This document shows, in pieces, positions 55,123-64,000 of a DNA stretch of 64,000 nucleotides (position 1 is the first letter of the stretch; every line of letters begins with the position of its first letter). Made by a program: the position numbers and the translations under genes. The notes below the pieces were generated by a model. That model worked only from the letters and a program-made list of their open reading frames with translations, did no database searches and was not told the DNA's origin. The DNA comes from Neobacillus drentensis NBRC 102427. Its GTDB lineage: Bacteria > Bacillota > Bacilli > Bacillales > Cytobacillaceae. The stretch covers positions 1 to 64,000 of the forward strand of contig NZ_BCUX01000025.1 of the NCBI RefSeq assembly GCF_001591445.1, in the 5' to 3' direction.

Positions 55123-55452
55123 ATGTTAGTGAAAATTGATTCGATTGAACAATTTGATGACGTTATAAATAAGGAGAGTAAATTTTTTCTCTTAAAGCAT
55201 AGTTTAACCTGTCCAATTAGCCATGCTGCATATAAGGAATATGAAAAATTTGCAAATGAAAATCAAGCTGTACCTACTTATTTCTTAGCTGTTCAGGATT
55301 CCCGTCCGTTATCCAATGAAGTAGCAGAAAAGTTCCAAATCAAACATGAATCACCACAAACCATCTTGTTCTCAAATGGAGAGCCTTTATGGAATGCTTC
55401 TCACTGGAAAATTACAAGTCGGTCTTTGACCAGTGCTTTTGGTGAAAATTAA
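55123..55452 (+). CDS. brxC: bacilliredoxin BrxC (YtxJ)
   Basis: 109 residues, thioredoxin fold with a single-cysteine-type motif LTCPIS near residue 30 and a cis-Pro segment ESPQTILF. BrxC acts on bacillithiol-mixed disulfides in Firmicutes. ATG 55123 follows GGAGG with 8-9 nt spacing; the longer frame from 55039 overlaps the hairpin. Third gene of the ytxGHJ operon. Confidence 0.9.
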   Translation: MLVKIDSIEQFDDVINKESKFFLLKHSLTCPISHAAYKEYEKFANENQAVPTYFLAVQDSRPLSNEVAEKFQIKHESPQTILFSNGEPLWNASHWKITSRSLTSAFGEN

Positions 55453-55460
55453 TAAAAATA

Positions 55461-55485
55461 CTTTAGCGCTTAAAAGCGTTTAATC
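55461..55485 (+). promoter_or_regulatory. inverted repeat shared with the permease upstream region
   Basis: Arms CTTTAGCGCTT and AAGCGTTTAAT are separated by AA. One base differs from the copy before the amino acid permease (33363-33385, other strand) over 23 nt. It is about 190 nt upstream of aroA. Candidate operator for an unknown regulator. Confidence 0.55.
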
Positions 55486-55669
55486 ATTAAAGAAAAAATG
55501 AGTGACAAACCAAATAATATCCGATATAATAAACCCTAATTATTAAAATGTTATAATATTTAAATTTTTAGGTTGGAGACAATACTCCTATGACAGAAGG
55601 ACTTTATGCATACAGAGCTCTATCATTAAATGCAGTTCTGTTTAGCTGAGGAAAGGGCGGGGACGAAAG

Positions 55670-56749
55670 ATGGGCAAGAAAATTGAATTAGAACAATTGA
55701 GGTCGCGTGTCGATGAGTTAAACCTAGAATTGCTGAGGTTAATTAATGAAAGAGCCGTGCTCGTCCAAGAGATTGGGCGGGTGAAAGAAAACCAAGGGGT
55801 TTACCGTTACGACCCTGTCCGTGAAAGAATGATGTTAGATCATATTAAAGAGCAAAATGATGGACCTTTTGAGAATTCGACAATCGATCATATTTTCAAA
55901 GAGATTTTTAAAGCGGGTCTTGACCTGCAACAAGATGACCATAGTAAAGCATTGCTGGTCTCTCGAAAAAAGCAGCCTGAAGACACAATTGTCACATTGA
56001 AAGGTGAAAATATTGGCGATGGCAAACCGCACTTTGTATTTGGTCCATGTGCTGTAGAATCCTATGAGCAAGTGGCAACCGTGGCAAAATCAATGCAGGA
56101 GAAAGGTTTAAAGCTTCTGCGTGGCGGTGCTTATAAACCAAGAACTTCTCCATATGATTTCCAAGGGTTAGGCGTTGAGGGATTGAAAATCTTGAAACGT
56201 GTGGCTAAGGAATTTGATATGGCAGTGATCAGTGAAATAGTGAGCCCGGCTGATATTGAAATGGCTATAGATTATATCGATGTCATTCAAATTGGTGCGC
56301 GTAATATGCAAAACTTTGAACTGTTAAAAGCAGCAGGATCGGTAAAGAAACCCATTCTGTTAAAAAGAGGTATTGCGGCGACAATTGAAGAATTTATCAA
56401 TGCGGCCGAATACATTGCGGCACAAGGGAATGGGCAAATTATTCTTTGTGAGCGCGGCATAAGGACATACGAACGGGCGACAAGAAACACTCTTGATATT
56501 TCAGCAGTTCCGATTTTGAAACAGGAAACCCACTTACCTGTAATGGTTGACGTAACGCACTCAACAGGCAGAAGAGATTTATTATTACCATGTGCGAAAG
56601 CAGCGATTGCGATTGGAGCAGACGGTGTTATGGCAGAGGTTCATCCAGATCCTGCCGTGGCACTCTCGGATCAAAAGCAACAAATGGATCTAGATCAGTT
56701 TGAAAAATTCTATAATGAACTGCTCGCATCTAACTACGTACGACTTTAA
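55670..56749 (+). CDS. aroA: bifunctional chorismate mutase / DAHP synthase
   Basis: 359 residues. The N-terminal ~90 residues are an AroQ chorismate mutase ([30 protein letters not shown]). The rest is a KDO8P-like DAHP synthase ([31 protein letters not shown]). It starts the shikimate pathway; the mutase domain serves as a prephenate/chorismate sensor in B. subtilis. RBS GGGCGGGGACG before the ATG. A TATAAT near 55552 is a likely -10. Confidence 0.96.
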   Translation: MGKKIELEQLRSRVDELNLELLRLINERAVLVQEIGRVKENQGVYRYDPVRERMMLDHIKEQNDGPFENSTIDHIFKEIFKAGLDLQQDDHSKALLVSRKKQPEDTIVTLKGENIGDGKPHFVFGPCAVESYEQVATVAKSMQEKGLKLLRGGAYKPRTSPYDFQGLGVEGLKILKRVAKEFDMAVISEIVSPADIEMAIDYIDVIQIGARNMQNFELLKAAGSVKKPILLKRGIAATIEEFINAAEYIAAQGNGQIILCERGIRTYERATRNTLDISAVPILKQETHLPVMVDVTHSTGRRDLLLPCAKAAIAIGADGVMAEVHPDPAVALSDQKQQMDLDQFEKFYNELLASNYVRL

Positions 56750-56770
56750 TTTCAAATAGATAGATTATAT

Positions 56771-56808
56771 AAAAAACCTTTTGCGATTTCAGTGCAGAAG
56801 GTTTTTTT
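56771..56808 (+). terminator. terminator after aroA
   Basis: AAAAAACCTT and AAGGTTTTTT pair around an inner loop, followed by Ts. Confidence 0.82.
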
Positions 56809-57008
56809 GGTTTTTTATGATAATATTTAGTAACTTTGTGAAAAATGTTGACAAATGCAATTGCGGCTTTGAACTTCTTGTCGTATCATTAAGTACATAT
56901 TAAAGATTGTTTACGTTCTCACAAACAAAAACAAAAACTAAATGATTAATTTTATACAAGCTGATGTAAAATAATGAAAACGATGTTCGTTTTAGGAGAG
57001 TGTGTTAA

Positions 57009-58007
57009 GTGAATATTACTATTTATGATGTAGCAAGAGAAGCCAATGTTTCAATGGCAACCGTTTCTCGTGTAGTTAACGGGAATCCGAATGTAAAGCC
57101 GGTAACTCGAAAAAAGGTGCTGGAAGTAATTGAAAGACTAGGCTACCGTCCGAATGCGGTTGCAAGAGGATTAGCCAGCAAAAAGACCACAACCGTTGGG
57201 GTTATTATTCCGGATATTTCAAATATCTTTTTTGCCGAATTGGCCCGTGGGATAGAAGATATCGCAACGATGTATAAGTACAATATTATTTTAAGTAATT
57301 CCGATCAAAACAAAGACAAGGAATTTCATTTGCTCAATACCATGCTTGGTAAACAAGTGGATGGATTAGTCTTCATGGGTGGAAATATTACTGCAGAGCA
57401 TGTCGATGAATTTGGAAAATCACCTGTACCAATTGTGCTTGCAGGCTCGATTGAAGAATCTAGCACAATGCCTTCAGTAAATATTGATTATGAAGAAGCA
57501 GTTTATGACTCGATCAAGGAATTTATTGAAAAAGGTCATAAAAATATTGCGTTTGTTGTTGGACCACTTCATGAGCCTAAAAATACATTCAAAAAGCTGC
57601 GAGGCTATCAAAGAGCGTTAGCAGAATCCGGTATTCCTTACAATGACGAACTAGTGGTTGAAGGAGATTATACGTACGACTCAGGAATTGAAGCGATAGA
57701 AAAGCTGCTTGAAGTCGCTGACAGGCCGACAGCTATCTTGGTAGGAGCGGATGAAATGGCACTTGGCGTTGTACATGGTGCAGAGGATAAAGGCTATAAG
57801 GTTCCTGATGATTTTGAGGTTATCACATCTGACAACACCAGGCTCTCACTCATGGTCCGCCCACAGCTGACAACAATCGTTCAGCCATTATATGATATCG
57901 GCGCGGTTGCGATGCGACTTTTAACTAAATTAATGAACAAAGAAAAGGTGGAAGAACAAGTTGTCGTTCTACCACATCGGATCGAACACCGACAATCAAC
58001 TAAGTAA
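57009..58007 (+). CDS. ccpA: catabolite control protein A
   Basis: 332 residues, LacI/GalR family. The N-terminal HTH and hinge read [27 protein letters not shown] then [14 protein letters not shown]. The periplasmic-binding-like core binds HPr-Ser-P. It represses or activates genes at cre sites. GTG start with AGGAG upstream. Position after aroA matches B. subtilis. It may act on the cre-like sites at 6046 and 17090. Confidence 0.95.
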   Translation: MNITIYDVAREANVSMATVSRVVNGNPNVKPVTRKKVLEVIERLGYRPNAVARGLASKKTTTVGVIIPDISNIFFAELARGIEDIATMYKYNIILSNSDQNKDKEFHLLNTMLGKQVDGLVFMGGNITAEHVDEFGKSPVPIVLAGSIEESSTMPSVNIDYEEAVYDSIKEFIEKGHKNIAFVVGPLHEPKNTFKKLRGYQRALAESGIPYNDELVVEGDYTYDSGIEAIEKLLEVADRPTAILVGADEMALGVVHGAEDKGYKVPDDFEVITSDNTRLSLMVRPQLTTIVQPLYDIGAVAMRLLTKLMNKEKVEEQVVVLPHRIEHRQSTK

Positions 58008-58046
58008 AAAAATGGGTTGACCGTAATAGGTCAACCCATTTTTTTA
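58006..58046. terminator. bidirectional terminator between ccpA and acuC
   Basis: AAAAAATGGGTTGACC and GGTCAACCCATTTTTT form a long stem with GTAATA loop and T tracts on both strands. Confidence 0.9.
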
Positions 58047-59216
58047 AACCGATTCGCTCTTTTGCTGGCTTCGAATTGGATAGAGTGCTTTTTCAAGGGT
58101 TAATAAATTCTTTTCAGTAATCTCAGCTTTTCGAGGGATGGGCGTATATAAGTTGTCTGGGTCGTCCCATTCCTTTGGTAATAAAACGGGAGAATCCTTT
58201 TGCCAGGAATTTACCCATTCCTTTGGCAAACTTCCATAACAGTTTGAGTTTTCTGTCATTTCAAGCCAGATTAATGCCCATGCTCTTGGGACTACCCTCC
58301 AGATATCATATCCGCCGCCGCCGACAGCAATCCATTTCCCGTTACAATATTGGTGGGCTATTTCATGCGCAAGCCTTGGGATCTCTCGGTAAATCTTCAT
58401 TGTTGAAGAAAGGTGTGTTAACGGGTCTAAATAATGGGAGTCTGCGCCATTTTGGGTAAGAATCACATCTGGTTTAAAAAACTCAGCCACTTCTCTAAAC
58501 GCATGTGAATAGGCGTAGAGCCATGATTCATCCTCAGTAAAGGCATCAACTGGTATGTTGTAAGAATAGCCATAGCCTAACCCCTGCCCGCGCTCATTTA
58601 CATTGCCGGTACCAGGAAATAAATATCTGCCTGTTTCATGAATCGACAAGGTACAGACATTAGGATCATCATAGAAGGACCATTGAACGCCATCTCCATG
58701 ATGGGCATCGGTGTCCACATATAAAACACGAGCATTATATTTTTCCTGAAGGTATTTGATGGCGACTGAGCTATCATTATACACACAAAATCCAGATGCT
58801 TTTCCCCTAAATCCGTGATGCAAACCTCCACCAAGATGGAGTGCATGAAGGGACTTTCCAGTCATCACCTCGTCTACGGCCGTTAATGTGCCGCCCACAA
58901 GCAGGGCGCTTGCTTCATGCATGTTAGGAAATACAGGAGTATCTTCTGTGCCAATACCATAGTTTTCGGCAATCTCTAAGGGTAATTGGCCATTCCCTGC
59001 CTTTATTACTGCCTCTATGTAGCTTACGTCGTGTATTAAGGCTAACTCTTCCGTTGAGGCCATTCTTGGCGGGATGACATCTTCTGGATTAAGAGCATTA
59101 ATCTTCTCTAATAAGTCCACTGTTAATTTAAGCCGGAATTGGTCGAAAGGATGCTGATTGCTGAATTTATAATTCAACGACGCGTCTGAAAATATAAACG
59201 AACACTTATCACTCAT
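58044..59216 (-). CDS. acuC: AcuC, class I histone-deacetylase-like protein deacetylase
   Basis: 390 residues. Zinc-enzyme motifs of the HDAC fold are present: [25 protein letters not shown] and [24 protein letters not shown] follows. It deacetylates and reactivates AcsA. I place the start at ATG 59216, which overlaps the acuB stop as ATGA, giving coupling; the frame to 59243 is not needed. Confidence 0.94.
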   Translation of the reverse strand: MSDKCSFIFSDASLNYKFSNQHPFDQFRLKLTVDLLEKINALNPEDVIPPRMASTEELALIHDVSYIEAVIKAGNGQLPLEIAENYGIGTEDTPVFPNMHEASALLVGGTLTAVDEVMTGKSLHALHLGGGLHHGFRGKASGFCVYNDSSVAIKYLQEKYNARVLYVDTDAHHGDGVQWSFYDDPNVCTLSIHETGRYLFPGTGNVNERGQGLGYGYSYNIPVDAFTEDESWLYAYSHAFREVAEFFKPDVILTQNGADSHYLDPLTHLSSTMKIYREIPRLAHEIAHQYCNGKWIAVGGGGYDIWRVVPRAWALIWLEMTENSNCYGSLPKEWVNSWQKDSPVLLPKEWDDPDNLYTPIPRKAEITEKNLLTLEKALYPIRSQQKSESV

Positions 59217-59860
59217 AGTGAAATCCCCGGAAGATTGGGCCATAATACATGGAAGCCCGCCTGTCTTAGGTCTTGAATTAATAAAGTAGGATTCATGGTT
59301 TGCAATCTAATCACCAGTATTTTAAATTGCTCATCTGTTTTATCAGGATAAACCAATACACTCAAAATATTTGCTTTCCTGTTTTTAATCACAGCGGTAA
59401 TTTCACTGAGCTTACCAGCAAGATTAGGAATCTTAATTTCAATTTGTGAGCCTGGCTGATGGGCCCCTGTTAATTCAACCAATGTCCGCAGCAAATCTGT
59501 TTCGGTCAAAATTCCAACCAACTCACGGTTATTTATGATTGGAAGACAGCTGATTTTATGCTCATAGAATAGGCCTGCCACTTCCTCGACGAAATCAAGT
59601 GGGTGTCCAGTAATGACGTTTCGTTCCATAATCGCCTCAAGTGGCTTTTTCATATCTTCCGGATGCTCATTTGCATGAAAAATAGATGGAGTCGCCTCAT
59701 GTATTTTCGAAACAGTGACGAGCCCAACTAAATGATTCTCTTGATTAATTATTGGAATATGGCGTATTTTTCTGGTCTCCATTAATTGGATTGCATCCGC
59801 AATGGTATCTGTTGGCAGAAGTGTTGCGACATCAGTTTTCATGATTTGTTCTACGATCAT
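59213..59860 (-). CDS. acuB: AcuB, CBS-ACT domain protein
   Basis: 215 residues. Two CBS domains (about 7-55 and 75-130: [45 protein letters not shown]) and a C-terminal ACT domain (about 137-205). Likely an adenylate-sensing part of the acetate module; molecular role unclear. RBS AAGGGGG before the ATG. The stop overlaps the acuC start. Confidence 0.93.
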   Translation of the reverse strand: MIVEQIMKTDVATLLPTDTIADAIQLMETRKIRHIPIINQENHLVGLVTVSKIHEATPSIFHANEHPEDMKKPLEAIMERNVITGHPLDFVEEVAGLFYEHKISCLPIINNRELVGILTETDLLRTLVELTGAHQPGSQIEIKIPNLAGKLSEITAVIKNRKANILSVLVYPDKTDEQFKILVIRLQTMNPTLLIQDLRQAGFHVLWPNLPGISL

Positions 59861-59899
59861 TAGAAAATCCCCCTTACCCAGAAAATATCAGGAAAATAA

Positions 59900-60532
59900 T
59901 TAGTACATAAACCGGTTCATAAATCTGAGACGGTCAAATTTTTGGATAGTTTCCGTATCAATTCTATTACCCATCCTAGCCATGAGACAATTAGCAGGGT
60001 GGGAACAAATTTCAGGATCATCGGTTGCATACCACTCAAGGCCGCCCGCATTCATCATTTTCTCCATGATCTTTCTGTACTCCCACACATTTAGTTTGGT
60101 CCCCTTTAAATCCCAGTGCCAATAATACTCAGTGGTAATGGTAAGATAATCTTCCATCGCATCATCCATCATCGAGACAATTAATAGGTTTTTCCCTACA
60201 GCGCAACCTCTAAATTGGGGAATGACCTCGATGGCACCTAATTCGATTAAATTGTCCATTTTCCCTTCTGACCATCGTTCAAGCGGGTCGGGATATAGAA
60301 AAGTAGCATAACCAATAATGGTGTTTCGGTATCTAGCAATAATAATTCTGCCTTCGGGAAGCTCTGCAATTCCAACTAAAGCCTGATGCTGCTGCGCTGG
60401 CGGACGAAATGCAATGAGATCCTCGTGAAATTCGTAGCCGGCAAGCTTATCTGAAGTTATAGGCCCTTCAACAATTAAAGACCCATGAGGTGTTTTTAAT
60501 TGTTTGGCATTGTATGTCTTTTTGTGTTCCAT
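59900..60532 (-). CDS. acuA: AcuA, GNAT acetyltransferase acting on AcsA
   Basis: 210 residues with a GNAT fold (IELGAIEVIPQFRGCAVGKNLL is the acetyl-CoA-binding motif). It acetylates and inactivates AcsA in B. subtilis. First gene of acuABC, divergent from acsA across a 219-nt gap. A TATAAT at 60579-60574 (minus) is a likely -10. Confidence 0.93.
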   Translation of the reverse strand: MEHKKTYNAKQLKTPHGSLIVEGPITSDKLAGYEFHEDLIAFRPPAQQHQALVGIAELPEGRIIIARYRNTIIGYATFLYPDPLERWSEGKMDNLIELGAIEVIPQFRGCAVGKNLLIVSMMDDAMEDYLTITTEYYWHWDLKGTKLNVWEYRKIMEKMMNAGGLEWYATDDPEICSHPANCLMARMGNRIDTETIQKFDRLRFMNRFMY

Positions 60533-60691
60533 ACGGTCACCTACCCTGGAAAAATGATTCCATTAATAATTCTATTATACATAAAATCTATTAGGGAAAA
60601 GTAACTTCACAAAATTTTCTGTCTTAAAGTAAATAATTATTGACTTTTTGTATATAAAAATCAAAAAATAAATATAGTACTATTTAAAAAA

Positions 60692-60720
60692 TTGTGAATT
60701 GTTTATATTTGTACTATAAT
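60692..60720 (+). promoter_or_regulatory. acsA promoter
   Basis: -35 TTGTGA (60692-60697), 17-bp spacer, -10 TATAAT (60715-60720). No convincing cre core is visible in the acuA-acsA gap. Confidence 0.7.
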
Positions 60721-60751
60721 AACTTACAATAAGGCCAAAGGGGGAGCATTA

Positions 60752-62470
60752 ATGAAAGTGGAAGCGTTGCCAGTTGTGCAAGGGGATCATAATCTAGGTA
60801 ATTATCAAGAAATGTACAAGCAATTTGACTGGAAAGAAACTGAAAAAGAGTTTACATGGAGTGAAACAGGGCTTGTCAATATGGCATATGAGGCCATTGA
60901 CCGTCATGCGAAAACCTTTCGTAAAAATAAAGTGGCTCTTTACTATCGTGATGGTTCGCGAAATGAGAAGTACACTTTTAAGGAAATGAAAGAGTTATCA
61001 AATAAAGCCGGAAATGTGTTAAAAACATACGGAGATGTAGAAAAAGGTGACCGTGTCTTTATTTTTATGCCGCGCTCTCCTGAACTTTACTTTACGGTTT
61101 TAGGTGCCATTAAGCTTGGGGCAATCGTTGGCCCTTTATTTGAAGCATTCATGGAAGGGGCTGTCAGGGACCGTCTGCAAGACAGTGAAGCGAAGGTTTT
61201 GGTTACGACACCTGAACTGTTAAACCGGATACCAATCCAAGAATTGCCTGCTCTGAAGCATATTTTCCTCATTGGAAGTAATGTGGATGAAAAAGGTCCA
61301 TACATTGACTTCTTGAAAAAATTTGAAGGAGCAAGTAAGAATCTTCGCATTGAGTGGGTGGATAGAACGGACGGTCTAATCCTCCACTACACATCTGGTT
61401 CTACTGGTAAACCAAAAGGCGTTTTGCATGTACATAATGCAATGATCCAGCACTATCAAACAGCTAAATGGGTGCTTGATTTAAAAGAAGACGATGTGTA
61501 CTGGTGTACTGCGGACCCAGGCTGGGTAACAGGGACCTCCTACGGCATCTTTGGACCATGGTTAACAGGAACCTCGAACGTGATTGTCGGAGGCCGCTTT
61601 AGTCCAGAATCATGGTACCAAATGATTGAAGACTTCGGGGTAACGGTATGGTACAGCGCTCCAACGGCATTTCGGATGCTGATGGGTGCAGGCGATGAAT
61701 TGGTAAAGAAATTTGATTTAAGCAGCCTTCGCCATGTCCTTAGCGTGGGGGAACCATTGAACCCAGAGGTGGTTAAGTGGGGGGCAAAGGTATTCAATAA
61801 GCGGATTCATGATAACTGGTGGATGACAGAAACCGGTGCCCAGCTGATTAGTAACTATCCATGTATGGAGATCAAACCTGGTTCGATGGGTAAACCGATT
61901 CCAGGTGTAGAAGCAGCAATTGTTGACAATCAAGGGAATGAACTTCCACCATATCGGATGGGGAACCTTGCGATTAAAAAAGGCTGGCCTTCGATGATGC
62001 ATACCATTTGGAATAACCCGGAGAAGTATGAATCTTACTTTATGCCAGGTGACTGGTACGTGTCAGGCGATTCTGCTTACATGGATGAAGATGGATATTT
62101 CTGGTTCCAAGGCCGTGTCGATGACGTCATTATGACCTCAGGCGAGCGCGTTGGACCGTTTGAAGTAGAAAGCAAGCTTGTCGAGCATCCTGCTGTTGCT
62201 GAAGCCGGTGTCATCGGCAAACCGGACCCGGTTCGCGGTGAAATCATTAAAGCATTCATTGCTCTCAGAGACGGCTATGAAGCAACAGACGAACTAAAAG
62301 AAGAAATCCGCCAATTTGTAAAAAGAGGTCTGGCCGCTCATGCAGCCCCACGTGAAATTGATTTCCGTGATAAACTGCCGAAGACAAGAAGCGGTAAGAT
62401 TATGAGACGTGTGTTAAAGGCCTGGGAGCTTAATCTGCCAACAGGCGACCTTTCGACGATGGAAGATTAA
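60752..62470 (+). CDS. acsA: acetyl-CoA synthetase
   Basis: 572 residues, ANL-family adenylating enzyme. LHYTSGSTGKPKGVLH is the phosphate loop, WWMTETGAQ the A5 motif and PKTRSGKIMRRVLK carries the acetylatable lysine. It makes acetyl-CoA from acetate. RBS AAGGGGGAGC before the ATG. It faces acuA, the usual arrangement. Confidence 0.96.
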   Translation: MKVEALPVVQGDHNLGNYQEMYKQFDWKETEKEFTWSETGLVNMAYEAIDRHAKTFRKNKVALYYRDGSRNEKYTFKEMKELSNKAGNVLKTYGDVEKGDRVFIFMPRSPELYFTVLGAIKLGAIVGPLFEAFMEGAVRDRLQDSEAKVLVTTPELLNRIPIQELPALKHIFLIGSNVDEKGPYIDFLKKFEGASKNLRIEWVDRTDGLILHYTSGSTGKPKGVLHVHNAMIQHYQTAKWVLDLKEDDVYWCTADPGWVTGTSYGIFGPWLTGTSNVIVGGRFSPESWYQMIEDFGVTVWYSAPTAFRMLMGAGDELVKKFDLSSLRHVLSVGEPLNPEVVKWGAKVFNKRIHDNWWMTETGAQLISNYPCMEIKPGSMGKPIPGVEAAIVDNQGNELPPYRMGNLAIKKGWPSMMHTIWNNPEKYESYFMPGDWYVSGDSAYMDEDGYFWFQGRVDDVIMTSGERVGPFEVESKLVEHPAVAEAGVIGKPDPVRGEIIKAFIALRDGYEATDELKEEIRQFVKRGLAAHAAPREIDFRDKLPKTRSGKIMRRVLKAWELNLPTGDLSTMED

Positions 62471-62481
62471 TTAGCACCGAA

Positions 62482-62511
62482 AAACCCGCACCGAAAATCG
62501 GTGCGGGTTTT
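62482..62511. terminator. bidirectional terminator between acsA and the PBP gene
   Basis: AAACCCGCACCGA and TCGGTGCGGGTTT form a 13-bp stem with a 4-nt loop and T/A flanks on both strands. Confidence 0.9.
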
Positions 62512-62516
62512 AATAT

Positions 62517-64000
62517 TTACTGTTGGGTTGATGGATCAGTTGGTTCAGTTGGTTCAGTTGGAACCTTAGGGTCGGTTGGTACTATTGGCTTAGTTGGATC
62601 TACAGGTGGTATTACTTTAACTCCTGCCTCCACCAGATTCGATGGGGCCGACTCTTTACCAGCAATATCAACTGCTGTTACATAAAAGGAACCAGTGCCA
62701 ACTTTTAATGATCGTTTAGAACCATTGACTACACTGCCTACTTTTTTAGAGCTTACTCCGCCCTGATAGACTCGGTATCCAACAACATCATTATCACCCG
62801 ATTTAGACCATGTTAAGGTATTGCCTTTTACTGTTAAGCTGACACGATCTGGGTTCTTCCCGTTATCATACATTTTTGCAGTTGAAACAAGAATTTTCCC
62901 CCAACGGTCCTTTTGTGGAATGAGTTGACTGTAATTATGGAAGTTACTGCCAACCATTCTTCTAATGAAATCAGGATTTAAGATAAGACCAAATTGGGCA
63001 AACTCTTTTGGGGTGGATTCCAGGGCTAAATATTTTTTGTCGCCCACCATAACAAATTTTCCTTCAATTAAGCTATCATCCACTTTAGTGGGTACATTAT
63101 TGACATTAAAGTAATCACTTTCGATTAGGCCTGCTTTTGAACAAGCCGCCGAAGGAAGCATTCCAGAAACAGCACAAAAAGAGCGTCTGACAATTCCATT
63201 TGGCATTTTAAAAGACTTCTTAGGAGCAATTAAATCAGGTCTAATTTTATAAGCAGCGTTCATTAACTGAGCCCATAGAGTATTGGTCCGACTGCTATAG
63301 GACAATCCAGAGGTCTTGAGTGATTTTGGTGTATCATATCCTCTCCATAGGCCAAAGGTAACGTTAGGGTTGGAAGCAACAAACCAAGAGTCTATATATT
63401 GATTTCCTGTCCCCGTTTTCCCTGCCCAGTCAGCACTGAAATTTAGTTGATTTCTAACGCTTGCTGCCGTTCCCATAGTAATAACGTCTCGCATCATATC
63501 GATTGTTAAATAAGCTGTTTGCGGATTAAAGACTTTAACAGGTTTTACTTGGTGCTGATAGATGACCTTGCCGTTTTTATCAACAATTTTATCAATCATA
63601 TAGGCATCAATAAATTTTCCATCATTAGCAAAGGTACTAAAAGCATTTGTATTTTCTTCAATCGTCACCCCATTCGTCATGGAGCCGATGGAAGTAGCTA
63701 GATTGGTATAATCGTCTTTAGTTAAAGAGGTAAATCCCATTTTTTCAAGATACTTGGCAGGTCGTTGATCCACAATACTTTTGTACAGTTTAACCGCTGG
63801 AACGTTATAGGATTTCGCCAGGGCATATCTTGCGGAAACCAATCCGCTGTACCGATAGTCATAGTTTTGCGGCCATGGATCACTTCTGCCGGGTGCTAGG
63901 GCTAACGCTACGTTTGGCAGCGGTGTTCCTGGAGCTGCTTTTCCTAACTCCATCGCTGGAGCGTAAATAAGAAGAGGTTTCATGGTAGAACCGTTTTGTC
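62517..64000 (-). CDS. class A penicillin-binding protein, C-terminal part (runs off the window)
   Basis: About 494 residues of the transpeptidase end. At the window edge the frame reads QNGSTMKPLL, which supplies the SxxK nucleophile motif. SYN (AKSYNVPAV) and KTG (AGKTGTGNQ) follow. After the transpeptidase comes a fibronectin III domain (about DRVSLTVKGNTLTWSKSGDN to SAPSNL) and a Pro/Thr-rich tail (PTDPKVPTEPTEPTDPSTQQ). The start and the glycosyltransferase domain lie beyond 64000. It builds and cross-links peptidoglycan. Confidence 0.92.
   Translation of the reverse strand, partial: QNGSTMKPLLIYAPAMELGKAAPGTPLPNVALALAPGRSDPWPQNYDYRYSGLVSARYALAKSYNVPAVKLYKSIVDQRPAKYLEKMGFTSLTKDDYTNLATSIGSMTNGVTIEENTNAFSTFANDGKFIDAYMIDKIVDKNGKVIYQHQVKPVKVFNPQTAYLTIDMMRDVITMGTAASVRNQLNFSADWAGKTGTGNQYIDSWFVASNPNVTFGLWRGYDTPKSLKTSGLSYSSRTNTLWAQLMNAAYKIRPDLIAPKKSFKMPNGIVRRSFCAVSGMLPSAACSKAGLIESDYFNVNNVPTKVDDSLIEGKFVMVGDKKYLALESTPKEFAQFGLILNPDFIRRMVGSNFHNYSQLIPQKDRWGKILVSTAKMYDNGKNPDRVSLTVKGNTLTWSKSGDNDVVGYRVYQGGVSSKKVGSVVNGSKRSLKVGTGSFYVTAVDIAGKESAPSNLVEAGVKVIPPVDPTKPIVPTDPKVPTEPTEPTDPSTQQ

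Noticed and set aside
60613-60640. CodY-box-like AATTTTCTG in the acuA-acsA gap
   Set aside because: Only the left nine positions match; the right half is wrong.
60541-60751. cre site for acuABC/acsA
   Set aside because: CcpA control is known in B. subtilis, but no sequence with the central CG of a cre is visible in this gap.
1-64000. tRNA, rRNA, prophage or toxin-antitoxin genes
   Set aside because: No CCA-ended cloverleaf sequence, rRNA segment, phage structural gene or paired small toxin/antitoxin frames were seen on reading through both strands.

Overview
The window looks like a chromosome segment of a low-GC, spore-forming Bacillaceae bacterium related to Bacillus/Neobacillus. The reasons are strong AGGAGG-type ribosome binding sites, many TTG/GTG starts, a T-box leuS leader, CcpA, a Cse60-type sporulation protein, the AcuABC/AcsA acetate module and a long run of genes in the Bacillus subtilis 'yt' order. 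Species cannot be fixed from the sequence. No tRNA, rRNA, prophage or CRISPR array was seen.

Layout. 1-3430: a probable FNR-controlled respiratory operon (unknown membrane-anchored protein, NrfH, NrfA) for ammonia-forming nitrite reduction. 3469-3580: a 21-nt-period intergenic repeat array, then an MFS transporter. 5065-21592: the main accessory region, a complete-looking galacto-N-biose / mucin core-1 O-glycan island. It has an AraC regulator, a sugar ABC importer without its own ATPase, a GH112 phosphorylase, a coupled 55-residue membrane protein, a ROK kinase, AgaS, an N-acetylgalactosamine-6-P deacetylase, LacC, LacD and a large secreted GH101 endo-alpha-N-acetylgalactosaminidase. 21713-43550: leuS with its T-box, then mostly housekeeping genes (rhodanese, cse60, ytfP, ytgP, rRNA pseudouridine synthase, dps, speD, an SRPBCC/ArsR pair, an amino acid permease, ytzE, dat, cysK, thpR, ytlR, pullulanase, ytmP, ytzH, trmB, ytnP, ytzB). 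43631-50703: aminopeptidase, DUF84 phosphatase, ytpP, ytpQ, sftA, murC. 50828-52403: an intact IS1182-family element with terminal inverted repeats and a 9-bp target duplication. 52711-62511: M29 aminopeptidase, ytxG-ytxH-brxC, aroA, ccpA, acuC/acuB/acuA (minus strand) and acsA. 62517-64000: the C-terminal part of a class A penicillin-binding protein that runs off the window.

How the island should work (inference from family functions): GH101 cuts Gal-beta-1,3-GalNAc from Ser/Thr of O-glycoproteins outside the cell. The lipoprotein and two permeases import the disaccharide and GH112 phosphorolyses it to Gal-1-P and GalNAc. The ROK kinase makes GalNAc-6-P, the deacetylase gives GalN-6-P, AgaS gives tagatose-6-P, LacC gives tagatose-1,6-bisphosphate and LacD splits it to triose phosphates. 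The two promoters (transporter operon and GH101) share the same upstream architecture: two 12-bp direct repeats 21 bp apart abutting an identical TTGTGA -35 element, which is itself overlapped by a cre-like sequence. This suggests one regulon activated by the AraC protein and repressed by CcpA, which is encoded in the same window.

Other regulatory signals readable directly: a perfect 15/15 PerR box upstream of dps, paired AACC..GGTT palindromes at the SRPBCC/ArsR promoter, a SigB-type promoter before ytxG, and a near-identical 23-nt inverted repeat upstream of both the amino acid permease gene and aroA.
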